NCBI RefSeq assembly: GCF_000219875.1
Contig: NC_017167.1
Span: 2,627,361-2,691,360 of the forward strand
Reading direction: 5' to 3'
Length of the DNA: 64,000 nt
DNA from: Alicyclobacillus acidocaldarius subsp. acidocaldarius Tc-4-1
GTDB taxonomy: Bacteria; Bacillota; Bacilli; Alicyclobacillales; Alicyclobacillaceae
Under the pieces are notes generated by a model. The model saw nothing but the letters and a program-made list of their open reading frames with translations. It had not been told where the DNA came from and did no database searches. A program made the position numbers and the translations under genes. Shown one piece after another: positions 27,695-35,510 of this stretch. Position 1 is the stretch's first letter; the number at the start of each line of letters is the position of its first letter.

Positions 27695-29376
27695 CCTGAA
27701 TCCGTGACGAGTAGGTGCGAAAATTGCTGAAGCGCTCGTGGTTGGTCCTGTAGAATTGAGATAGTTCGGATATCGGCTGTATTCAATCCCTCTTCACCAT
27801 CGGGGTGAACCACTTGCGTTTCATCATTGAAGAATCCGATGAAGTCATCGTCACGCATTCGGGAATGACCCTTGTCGGCGTGTTGCTTGATAAAACCAGA
27901 ATCGGCGAGCGGTTGAATCAGACCCGCCTGCCTGGTATGGGCAAACCGGATATTTCAAACCGGGACGTGGCATACTCATACATCGGGCTGCTTTGCCAAG
28001 GCAAGACCGACTTCGACCACATCGAAGCGTTTCGAGATGACGAGTTTTTCATGATCGCACTGCAAGTAGACAACGTGCCTTCGAGCCCGACGCTGCGCCA
28101 GCGTTTGGACATGGTTGCCGGAAAATCCGGCTGGGAGTCCATTCTCCGGGAAGAGTCCGCAAGGCTCCTGAGAGCCCTCGATGTAACTCTGCATCCGATT
28201 GAACTGGGCGTGCCTGCAGAGCGTCGAACTTACATCCCGCTGGATATCGACGTCAGTCCCTTTGATAATTCCGGCACGAAGAAGGAAGGCGTGTCCCGTA
28301 CATACAAGGGGCACGACGGATATGCTCCCATCTTTGCTTACCTTGGCCAAGAGGGCTACGTGGTCAATGTCCAGTTGCGTGAAGGCAGTACCCACGTACA
28401 AAAGGGCACGTCGACTTTCCTGCGGGAGAGTATTCAGTATGCAAGGCAGGTGACGGACCTCCCGCTTCTGGTTCGTCTGGATGCCGGCAATGACAGTGCA
28501 GAAAACATCGCCGTGTGTCGCTCCCAGGACAGCAGGGCCGAGTTCATCATCAAGCGCAACTTGCGAAAGGAGAGCCCCGAGGCCTGGCTTGTGATTGCCC
28601 AGCGACACGGGACATGTCATGAACCTCGTCCCGGCAAGAAGGTATATCATGGTTCGCTGATGTGTCCCGTCAAGGGTGTATCCGAACCAGTTCGCATGGT
28701 GTTCGAAGTTATCGAACGGACCATGACGGCCGACGGCCAAATCTTATTGGTACCGGACATTGAGGTCAGCGCCTACTGGACCTCACTGCCGGATGACCCG
28801 GCTGTGATCATTCGCCTGTATCACGACCACGCCGTGATGGAACAGTTCCACAGCGAAATCAAGACGGATCTGGACGCCGAGCGGCTGCCCTCGGGTAAAT
28901 TCGCCACGAACAACTTGGTATTGCACTTTGTATGCGTGGCGTACAATCTGCTGCGAGTGATCGGCCAGGAGAGTCTGAAGCGAAATGATGCGCCGCTACG
29001 AAAAAAGGCAGAACGTCGCCGGATCCGGACTGTGATTCAGAACCTGATGACACTGGCTGCGAAGATGGTGCGACACGCCAGACAGACCAAGCTGAAATTG
29101 GGGTACGGGAATCGATGGCTCCCGGCATTTCGGCGATTGTACTTGGCCTTTGCGTAACGTGAACTGTGTCGAGCAAAGACACTGCATATGACCTGACATG
29201 GAAACCGAACCCAACCATTCACGAGTCCAGGGGGGACATCTGCCTTTTCGCCGCACTGGCTCCAACCGATATTCACAATCCCTAAGAAAATTGAATGTAC
29301 ATCCGTGAAATCGCAGTGAAGGGGCTTGCGAGAACACACATCAGCCTCTTTCCATCGGCCCTGTCACGGATTCAGG
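27695..29376 (+). mobile_element. IS1380-family insertion sequence, 1682 bp, complete
   Basis: Perfect 14-bp terminal inverted repeats CCTGAATCCGTGAC (27695-27708) and its complement (29363-29376) bound the element, with one transposase gene inside and ~200 non-coding bases at the right end. It is flanked by the direct repeat AAAACC on both sides. Length and single long transposase match the IS1380 family, though I recall shorter target duplications being usual there. The insertion cuts a glycosyltransferase gene. Intact ends, frame and target repeats indicate a recent event. Confidence 0.93.
27805..29157 (+). CDS. IS1380-family DDE transposase
   Basis: 450-residue transposase. The first acidic residue of the DDE triad is in IPLDIDVSPFDNSGTKKE, the second in LLVRLDAGNDSAENI, and the Glu in MEQFHSEIKTDLDAERLPS, which is the IS1380 pattern. 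KFATNNLVLHFVCVAYNLLR follows the Glu as usual. The GTG start at 27805 is the longest open frame; no strong ribosome site is seen. The gene is on the opposite strand to the gene it interrupts. It appears functional. Confidence 0.92.
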   Translation: MNHLRFIIEESDEVIVTHSGMTLVGVLLDKTRIGERLNQTRLPGMGKPDISNRDVAYSYIGLLCQGKTDFDHIEAFRDDEFFMIALQVDNVPSSPTLRQRLDMVAGKSGWESILREESARLLRALDVTLHPIELGVPAERRTYIPLDIDVSPFDNSGTKKEGVSRTYKGHDGYAPIFAYLGQEGYVVNVQLREGSTHVQKGTSTFLRESIQYARQVTDLPLLVRLDAGNDSAENIAVCRSQDSRAEFIIKRNLRKESPEAWLVIAQRHGTCHEPRPGKKVYHGSLMCPVKGVSEPVRMVFEVIERTMTADGQILLVPDIEVSAYWTSLPDDPAVIIRLYHDHAVMEQFHSEIKTDLDAERLPSGKFATNNLVLHFVCVAYNLLRVIGQESLKRNDAPLRKKAERRRIRTVIQNLMTLAAKMVRHARQTKLKLGYGNRWLPAFRRLYLAFA

Positions 29377-29382
29377 AAAACC
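29377..29382. repeat. Target site duplication, right copy
   Basis: AAAACC directly outside the right end of the IS element, identical to 27689-27694. Confidence 0.85.
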
Positions 29383-30755
29383 ATCTGGTAAGCAAGTTCT
29401 GGCTCGCATTGTAATAGTTCAGTTTCGCCTGCACGCACGCATACTCGGCGGGGAGCTTGCGGAATGCTGCGATGACCTTCTTCAATTGGTCGAGTTCTGG
29501 ACGATCTTCGGCATCATAAATCACCACAAACTCTCCGCGCGCATGGATCAAGCCGAAATTACACGCTTTGGGCTTCGTCTGAGGGTAAGATTTGGGGACA
29601 ACGACAAATGAGACGTAGTACGGCGGCGACAGGGCTCGTGCTGCTTGCAACGTCTCGAGATCATCCTCCTCGAACAAAAGGCGGATATCCAATTTGTGTT
29701 TCGGATAATCAAGCTGCATCAGATGTTCCAGAAGACCAGGCAACACGTTCGCCTCGCGATAGAGCGGCACGAGAATGGTGTACGTCGGCAACTCGCGTTC
29801 AGACAGGGAGGCCAGATCCTCGTCGGTAACGGAGACAAAGCCCTCCCCTTGTGCACCACGATAGAGCATCACGACCTTCATCAACGCGAACAAAACATAG
29901 CAAAGCTGCAGCACCAAATTGATGGCGAGAGCTGTGCTCCGAGGCACCAAGGTAATGCCTGTGCCCAAGGCGATCAGCACCAAAATACCCACCACGATTT
30001 GTGCTCGCGTCAGTAGAAAAGACGCCGAATTCTGAGGCTGTTCTTCGGCGAGCCGCTCCACACTTTCAAACCGCATCTCGTCTGCGTAAATCAGGTTCCA
30101 AAGTTGGTCAAGTTCGTACCGGGTGGCAAGTTGTTGACGAATCGGCTTATCGAGATACATTGTGAGTTCGCGCATGCGCGCTTCGTCCAGGACATCGTGA
30201 ACAGCGACCCAAATCTGCGATGCATCTTCATCGATCACGACCGCCCCCAGCCTTCGCGCCACGTCTTCTGGGAGTTTACGGAGGGTTTGAAGTCGAGGTG
30301 GCCAGACCACCCTCTCATGCTTGAGCTGTTCCGCCAGAAGGCGGTAGACGTCCACCGGCTTCGCGTAGCCGCGCGCCACGACGATGTCACCCAAGCGCCC
30401 GCCGGTGACAGCTTGTTCGAGAAGAGCGGCTTCGAGTTGTTCAGACGTAAGAATACCTTGTTCGACCATAAGCATGCCCAAGGGTATTTGTTCATTTGAA
30501 AACCCACGCGCATTTCCCATAAATATCTCCGTCTCCCAGGTATCTTTGACCACGCCATTCGAGTCCAATGCGACTCGTCACTCATTCTAGTAGAAATACG
30601 CGTGATATGCGCCATTCGGATGACCGTCAACACAGGAAAATCACAAACGGTGAATCCGCGTGTTCGGAACACACCCGAGCCGTATTGAGACAAACCACCT
30701 CAGGCATACGCTGTCACATGGGTGCGGAGTCCTCGCCCATGGAAGGAGACAGTCC

Positions 30756-31004
30756 ATGCCTTCTCTCATCGTCATCGGCACGGCCGCGGCAGATGCCGCC
30801 GTTCAGAATGCGGGCATTTTTCTCGGCGAGGGCAACGTCGGCGGATGGGACGCCAACCGCAAGATGTCCAACGCCTACAGCGGCACGTATGGGGCCTTTA
30901 ACTTCCTGCCCGCCATGGTGAATGTCAATGTGGACAACTTCGAAGTGGTGGATGGCGCCATCAACGACACGGACTTCAAGCTCACCGTGGGCGCCAATGG
31001 ATAA
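30756..31004 (+). CDS. Small tandem-family protein 1 (unknown)
   Basis: 82 residues, first of five tandem paralogues. Start ATG after GGAGA. It has the family core QNAGIFLGEGNVGGWDANRK at 17-36 and VDNFEVVDGAINDTDFKL near the end. The other four have TPQQNAG; here the segment is AAVQNAG, so it is the most divergent at this point. No signal peptide, cysteine or membrane segment. I do not recognise the family; the compact beta-rich character and Gly/Asn/Asp content would fit a small structural protein, but that is inference. Confidence 0.8.
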   Translation: MPSLIVIGTAAADAAVQNAGIFLGEGNVGGWDANRKMSNAYSGTYGAFNFLPAMVNVNVDNFEVVDGAINDTDFKLTVGANG

Positions 31005-31043
31005 CAGCACTCGAGTCGAGCGGAACGAAGGCGGAGGGTTGAC

Positions 31044-31292
31044 ATGCCAAGCGTCATCTTGCTCGGTTCGCTCCTCATGAACACGCCCCAGCAGAACGCG
31101 GGTGCCTTCGTAGGCGAATACAATTTTGCCGGCTGGGACGCCAACCGCAAAATGAGTCAGGCGCACGGCGGAGAATTCGGCTTCTTCAATTGGAGCCCCG
31201 GATTCTACAACCTGAACCTGGATAGCTTTGAAGTCGTGGATGGCGCCATCAACGACGCGGACGCCAAGCCCGTCATCGGCAATAATCTGTGA
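31044..31292 (+). CDS. Small tandem-family protein 2 (unknown)
   Basis: 82 residues, 39 bases after the first copy. ATG with GGAGGG five bases upstream. Core NTPQQNAGAFVGEYNFAGWD and DSFEVVDGAINDADAKP. It is closest to copy 1 in the C-terminal half, where both have FEVVDGAIND and an acidic pair. Same lack of cysteines and membrane segments. Function unknown. Confidence 0.82.
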   Translation: MPSVILLGSLLMNTPQQNAGAFVGEYNFAGWDANRKMSQAHGGEFGFFNWSPGFYNLNLDSFEVVDGAINDADAKPVIGNNL

Positions 31293-31326
31293 ACACGGTG
31301 TGTCGTGACGCACAACAGGGGAGGGG

Positions 31327-31581
31327 ATGGCCATTCCTGCACTCGTCTTTATCGGAGCCAACAACTCCATGACACCGCAGCAGAACGCGGGCACGTTCAT
31401 CGGCCAGGTCAACAACGGAGCCTGGGACGCGAACATGAAGTTTCAGGCGGGAAAAAGCGGCAACTATGACGTGATGAGCTACAATCTGCAGATCTGGAGC
31501 CTGCTGTTCGACAGCTTCGAATTCATCGACGGTCAGGTGAACACCCTCGGCCTGAAGCCGGACGTCGAAGGCAACGTCTAA
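31327..31581 (+). CDS. Small tandem-family protein 3 (unknown)
   Basis: 84 residues. The ATG directly follows a GGGGAGGGG stretch, so spacing is tight. Core MTPQQNAGTFIGQVNNGAWD and FDSFEFIDGQVNTLGLKP. The insertion of two residues at the N terminus (MAIPALV against MPSVIL) is particular to this copy. Function unknown; expected to be co-expressed with its neighbours. Confidence 0.82.
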   Translation: MAIPALVFIGANNSMTPQQNAGTFIGQVNNGAWDANMKFQAGKSGNYDVMSYNLQIWSLLFDSFEFIDGQVNTLGLKPDVEGNV

Positions 31582-31612
31582 ACGCGCCCTTGATGCGAAG
31601 GAGGCGATTCCC

Positions 31613-31858
31613 ATTCCAGTGCTGATTCTGAGCGGCGTGCTGAACGCCATGACGCCGCAACAGAACGCGGGCGTATTTCTTGGGCAAATCAATATCGGCG
31701 GCTGGGACGCCAACCAAAAGTACGGCGCCGGCAAGGCGCTCGACGCAGGGGTCTTCAACGTCCTCATCAGCGCCAACACGCTGTTCGACAGCTTCGAAAT
31801 GATGGACGGCGTGATCCACGATCAAGACCTAAAATTAAGCTACGAGTGGAACTTCTGA
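31613..31858 (+). CDS. Small tandem-family protein 4 (unknown), probable ATT start
   Basis: 81 residues if started at ATT 31613, which lies eight bases after AAGGAGG and makes the N terminus M-P-V-L-I-L, matching the M-P start of copies 1, 2 and 5. The first conventional start, GTG 31619, is 14 bases from the ribosome site and would lose the conserved Met-Pro. Core MTPQQNAGVFLGQINIGGWD and FDSFEMMDGVIHDQDLKL. Function unknown. Confidence 0.78.
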   Translation: MPVLILSGVLNAMTPQQNAGVFLGQINIGGWDANQKYGAGKALDAGVFNVLISANTLFDSFEMMDGVIHDQDLKLSYEWNF

Positions 31859-31912
31859 ATGCGGAACGCTGTAGAGGAGGCTGCCATCCAGGCCAGGACT
31901 GGAGGTTGACGC

Positions 31913-32161
31913 GTGCCAACGGTCATTGCCTTTCAAGCCATTTTGAGCAACACGCCGCAACAGAACTCGGGAATTTTCATCGGCGAGATCAACATCGGCG
32001 GCTGGGACGCGCACGTCAAATCGAACGCCGCGCAAGCCGCTGTACTGGGCTCTCGCAATGTCCACCTGCTCACGCGCAACCTGAATGTGGATAGCTACGA
32101 ACTCTTGGACGGCCTCATCTTCGACCAGGATTTCAAACCGACGTGGGGCATCCAATGTTGA
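31913..32161 (+). CDS. Small tandem-family protein 5 (unknown)
   Basis: 82 residues, last of the five. GTG start at 31913 with GGAGG seven bases upstream. Core NTPQQNSGIFIGEINIGGWD and VDSYELLDGLIFDQDFKP. It is closest to copy 4 (GQ/GEINIGGWDA). It is the only copy with a cysteine, at the C terminus. A bidirectional hairpin terminator follows 17 bases later, ending the cluster. Function unknown. Confidence 0.82.
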   Translation: MPTVIAFQAILSNTPQQNSGIFIGEINIGGWDAHVKSNAAQAAVLGSRNVHLLTRNLNVDSYELLDGLIFDQDFKPTWGIQC

Positions 32162-32178
32162 ATTCATGGATCGAGAGA

Positions 32179-32202
32179 AGGCCGCCCGGCCGGGCGGCCT
32201 TG
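32179..32202. terminator. Bidirectional terminator hairpin
   Basis: The perfect palindrome GGCCGCCCGGCCGGGCGGCC (32181-32200) is flanked by AA and TT, between the convergent ends of the five-gene cluster and the PfpI-like gene. The T run is short on both sides. Confidence 0.75.
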
Positions 32203-32204
32203 TT

Positions 32205-32759
32205 TCATCGGGCGTTCAGCAGTTTCAGAAATTCGCGCATGAAGCCAGGCAGATCTGGCCACGCGTGTCCGGACACGAGGTTTCCCTCCACATACAGCGT
32301 CTCTGAGGCGTACTTTGCGCCCATGCCCTCGACGCTCGGCTTGCAGGCGATGTACGCCGTCATGGTGCGCCCCTGCAGCTTGTCGCGCACCACCTCAAGA
32401 ACCTGCGCCGCATGACAAATCGCCCCAACGGGCTTATTGGCATCGAAGAAATGACCCACGATGCGCGGCACATGCTCGTTCAGCCGGATGTACTCTGGCG
32501 CCCGGCCACCAGGCAGGATGAGGCCGTCGAATTCCTCCGGCCGAATGTCGGCAAAAGCCGCGTGCGCCTGAATGAGGTATCCCGGTTTCTCCGTATAGGT
32601 CTCCCAGCCCGTGAAATCGTGGACGACGGTGTTCAGTGTCTTCTTGGTCGGCGCTGCGATGACGGCGTCGATCCCTTCCTCGAGGAGCCGATAGTAAGGA
32701 TAGTAGATTTCCAGGGCTTCGACCGCGTCTCCCGCTAAGATGAGCACCTTCTTGGCCAT
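32205..32759 (-). CDS. DJ-1/PfpI-family protein
   Basis: 184-residue glutamine-amidotransferase-like protein of the DJ-1/PfpI superfamily, whose members act as deglycase, chaperone or protease. The nucleophile elbow is GAICHAAQV with Cys115 and His116. ILPGGRAPEYIRL carries the conserved strand, and Glu15 (DAVEALEIYYP) fits the residue that tunes the cysteine. ATG at 32759 with GAGGAGAGGG upstream. It is monocistronic, and the actual reaction is unresolved for this type. Confidence 0.87.
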   Translation of the reverse strand: MAKKVLILAGDAVEALEIYYPYYRLLEEGIDAVIAAPTKKTLNTVVHDFTGWETYTEKPGYLIQAHAAFADIRPEEFDGLILPGGRAPEYIRLNEHVPRIVGHFFDANKPVGAICHAAQVLEVVRDKLQGRTMTAYIACKPSVEGMGAKYASETLYVEGNLVSGHAWPDLPGFMREFLKLLNAR

Positions 32760-32904
32760 CTGAACATCCCTCTCCTCGTTCCGATTGAACGCCTCGCAGG
32801 GCGTCCATCTCCATTGTATGGGACTTCAGCCATCTCGTCCACGCCAGCCTTTCGACAGTCCGTGTCAAGTTGTCGTAGGGGAGGACCTCACCGCTTAGGT
32901 TGAG

Positions 32905-34343
32905 TCAGGCAACCGTGGCTGAAACTCTGGCGAGCTCACGAAGCACGTACTTCACCCATGGTCGGTCCGCATGCGGACCGACCAATGCTGGCATGTGTTT
33001 TTCCAGCCAAGTCGCCGCTTCTTCGACCCGTCTCGCGATTTCCGCCTCGTTCACTGGCTTTGTCTTCACCGGCACTTCCGCCTGCATTTCCGAACGAGAA
33101 GGCGTGTTGGCCCGCAGAGGCTCGTGATTGGCGCGCGTTGCAATCAGCCGCACTAACGCATCCGCCCCTGGCTTGCTCCAACGTGCCCCATGGCGCTTCA
33201 TCCGTCGCGCCACGTGGTGGAACACCTGGCCCTCAATTGCACCCAGACTCACCACATCATCATCGCCCACAATGCCTTGCCAATTCTTCTCCATGTATGA
33301 TTTCAGCTTCGAGATACGCTGCTTCTTCGCCCCTTCGCTTTGCTTCTCCATCTTCGTCAGCACCTTTTTCTACCCGCGACCACTCCTCGGTTCTCACCGC
33401 ATCCCATACCTTCCGGTAGCCTGCGTCTCCCGTCCCAAGGCCGCAACCATCGCCTGCCGCAGGTGAAAGGGATCCAATCGATATCGAGCCCCAGGGAGCA
33501 TTCCGACGCCCTTCTTCGCCCATTCCGCCCCGTCCGCGCCGAGCCAACATCGTTTCACGCTGGCCCAATCCCACACGCGCCCAAAAGAGGACACCGCTTC
33601 CTCCCAGAAGCGTTCAGCTTCCTCAGTCCCCGCGACCACCTGTCGATTCATCAGGGCGCGCCGTTCCCGCCCTTGTTCCTGCTTGCCTTCATACGCCACG
33701 GCCACCTTCAATTCGAAGTGTGACTGGCCATCTTCCTCCCTGCGCCCTCGGACATACACGCCATCCGCTTCCACGAAGAGTGTCTCGGCTTTGCGTCTCC
33801 CTCCCGGAGCGTCTCCTTGTTCGAACACCTTCTCCCGCTCCAGCTCCGCTCGGACGCGCTTCTCCCCTCCGAGCCTTTGCACTTCTTGCCAAATCGCCAT
33901 CGCGCTGATGTCCGGCACCCAAGTCTGTAGAATCTCTGCCGCGCGCCGGTACGACACATCTAAAGCCAACGCCACAGCTTGGTCTCTTAACTTCCCGCTC
34001 AATCGACGACGGGGTTCGAACCCTGCTACCTCATCCAACAGGAAGCGACGTTCGCCCGTCTTTCGATTGCGGTAGTAACGCCGACGATACGTGATCTCTC
34101 CCAGGGTGGACACGACCGTCCGTGGTTTACGCTGAATAAGTTCCCACTCATTTCGGTCACGCTCCGCCGCCAGCTTCTCGTCCCACGCTTCGAGCAAGCG
34201 CGGAACCATTCCCTCATGAATTCGCCGAAGGACCTCATGAGCCTCTCTTCAAGAATCGCGAAGTCGCACGGATGCTCAGACAACCACAACAGATTCATCC
34301 ACAGCGGCAGGAAACCCGCCGCGCCATCACGAATATCCAACAT
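32905..34343 (-). pseudogene. ISLre2/UPF0236-type transposase, at least three frameshifts
   Basis: Remnant of an ISLre2-like transposase. Pieces in order: MLDIRDGAAGFLPLWMNLLW from 34343; EAHEVLRRIHEGMVPRLLEA after a shift near 34245; FVEADGVYVRGR, WLGADGAEWAKKG and RLDPFHLRQAM in the same frame; DAGYRKVWDAVRTEEWSRVEK after a shift at the CCC run 33434-33436; and VLTKMEKQSEGAKKQRISK to the stop at 32905 after a shift near 33363-33369. The C-terminal EGQVFHHVARRMKRHGARWS is a family signature. Outer ends with GTAGGGG (32875-32881 and complement 34442-34448) may be the degraded inverted repeats; I see no target duplication. Confidence 0.88.
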
Positions 34344-34492
34344 GAGAGACCTCACCTCTTCATCCGCGCTCCGAACGCGGGTTGTTTTTGTGCTCAGTGA
34401 GGTCTCTTCTCTTTGTCCCCGGAAAATCCTCCCGAGAACAACCCCTACTCAAACTTTATACGCTCCTTTCGGACACGGTTCGACTGCCTGAG

Positions 34493-35374
34493 TTACCCGC
34501 CGGCGCCCGCCCGAGCCGTCTGCTCGGCGAACGCGACGAGATCGACCGCAACCTGGCTGACCTCCTGCATGGCCGACGCCAAGGCTTCCATGGCGGACCG
34601 CTGCGCTTCCGCTTCCCGGTCCACCCGCTCGATGGCCTCGTTCAGGGCCTCGAGCATCTCCACCATGCGGCGCGTGTTCTGCGCAATCACGTCTGTCTGT
34701 TCCCTGGCCCCTTCCGCCAACCGCCGAATTTCGCGGGCGATCACGGCAAACCCGCGCCCGCTCTCCCCTGCGCGCGACGCCTCAATCGAGGCGTTCAGCC
34801 CGAGAATGCGGCTCGTGTCGGCAATCTCCCGGACCTCGTCCGAGATGGACCGCACGTCGCGAACCGCGGTCAGCACGGAACGGGACTCGCGCGCGATGTC
34901 GCCGAGGCTCGTGGCCAGAACCTGCATGGACGCGGCCATCTCCTGCAGCGTCGCGCTCGTCTGCTGCACGGACGACGAGAGCGTCGTCGCCAGGCCGACG
35001 AGCCGCTCCTTCGCGTCCACGCGGGTACACGCGCAGAAGGCGCCGACGGGTTCACCGCCCTCCGCGGCGATAGGCACCGCCTTGATGACCACCGGCAGGC
35101 CCAACACGGAGGCATCCAGGCGAACTTCGCGCACCCGCCCTTCGCGCACGGCCTCATACAGCCCGTCGCCCGGCCGAAGCTCATAGCCTTCCGTTACCGT
35201 GAGCGCGAACGTCCGCGCGGGGACCACCGCCCAAATTCGCGTCCGATCCGCCACAAGGATGGCTACATCATCCAAAAACGCTCGTTGGGCCAACCTTGCA
35301 AAACGAAGCGCATCGTTGAGCGCCGGATGCATGGCCTGATGTTGCTCCAACGGGACAGTCGATCCGACTTCCAC
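34493..35374 (-). CDS. Soluble methyl-accepting chemotaxis-type receptor
   Basis: 293-residue cytoplasmic chemoreceptor without membrane segments, similar in build to B. subtilis YfmS. The N-terminal ~130 residues form a sensor region with a Cys-rich GAFCACTRVD. The C-terminal coiled coil contains the signalling tip IADTSRILGLNASIEASRAGE and GRGFAVIAREIRRLAE, expected to contact CheA and CheW. GTG at 35374 with GGAGGAGG six bases upstream. It is preceded by a terminator, so expressed from its own promoter. The signal is unknown. Confidence 0.88.
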   Translation of the reverse strand: MEVGSTVPLEQHQAMHPALNDALRFARLAQRAFLDDVAILVADRTRIWAVVPARTFALTVTEGYELRPGDGLYEAVREGRVREVRLDASVLGLPVVIKAVPIAAEGGEPVGAFCACTRVDAKERLVGLATTLSSSVQQTSATLQEMAASMQVLATSLGDIARESRSVLTAVRDVRSISDEVREIADTSRILGLNASIEASRAGESGRGFAVIAREIRRLAEGAREQTDVIAQNTRRMVEMLEALNEAIERVDREAEAQRSAMEALASAMQEVSQVAVDLVAFAEQTARAGAGG

Positions 35375-35469
35375 ACACATCCTCCTCCACGGCCAGCCAT
35401 CCTTCCCTTCGATACTCGGTTCCACACGCGCCAGGCATCCTCCTGCTCAAGGAACGAAGTCAAATCGAA

Positions 35470-35493
35470 GGGGCGCCAGCAACCTGGCGCCCC
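35470..35493 (-). terminator. Terminator-like hairpin after the APC permease
   Basis: GGGGCGCCAG (35470-35479) pairs perfectly with CTGGCGCCCC (35484-35493) around CAAC. On the minus strand only TTCGATTTG follows, so the U tract is weak. It is located 17 bases after the permease stop. Confidence 0.6.
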
Positions 35494-35510
35494 TTCTGGA
35501 ATCCGGTTTT

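Larger units (their letters stand above)
26910..30520 (-). pseudogene. NfrB-like glycosyltransferase (MshEN + GT2) split by an IS element
   Basis: The N-terminal half is read from ATG 30520 (GGAGA five bases upstream) and carries two MshEN-type repeats (residues ~12-36 and 42-65, each with an LG and a distal LxxQ). In other proteins this domain binds cyclic di-GMP. Then come two membrane segments and a GT2 domain with PTYTILVPLYREA and VVIYDAEDRPE. The frame stops just inside the element (29372). The C-terminal half continues at 27688 with SQEYSNWFGILLPG, NVTEDADLGVRLYKHGY and the QRARW motif, then four membrane segments, to 26910. Removing the element and one target copy leaves exactly 641 codons in frame. 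It would have made a polysaccharide, probably at the membrane. Confidence 0.88.

Noticed and set aside
32875-34448. Target site duplication around the ISLre2 remnant
   Set aside because: Outer GTAGGGG repeats are weakly inverted, but the flanking bases (…TTGTC and TCAAA…) do not match, so no duplication is claimed.
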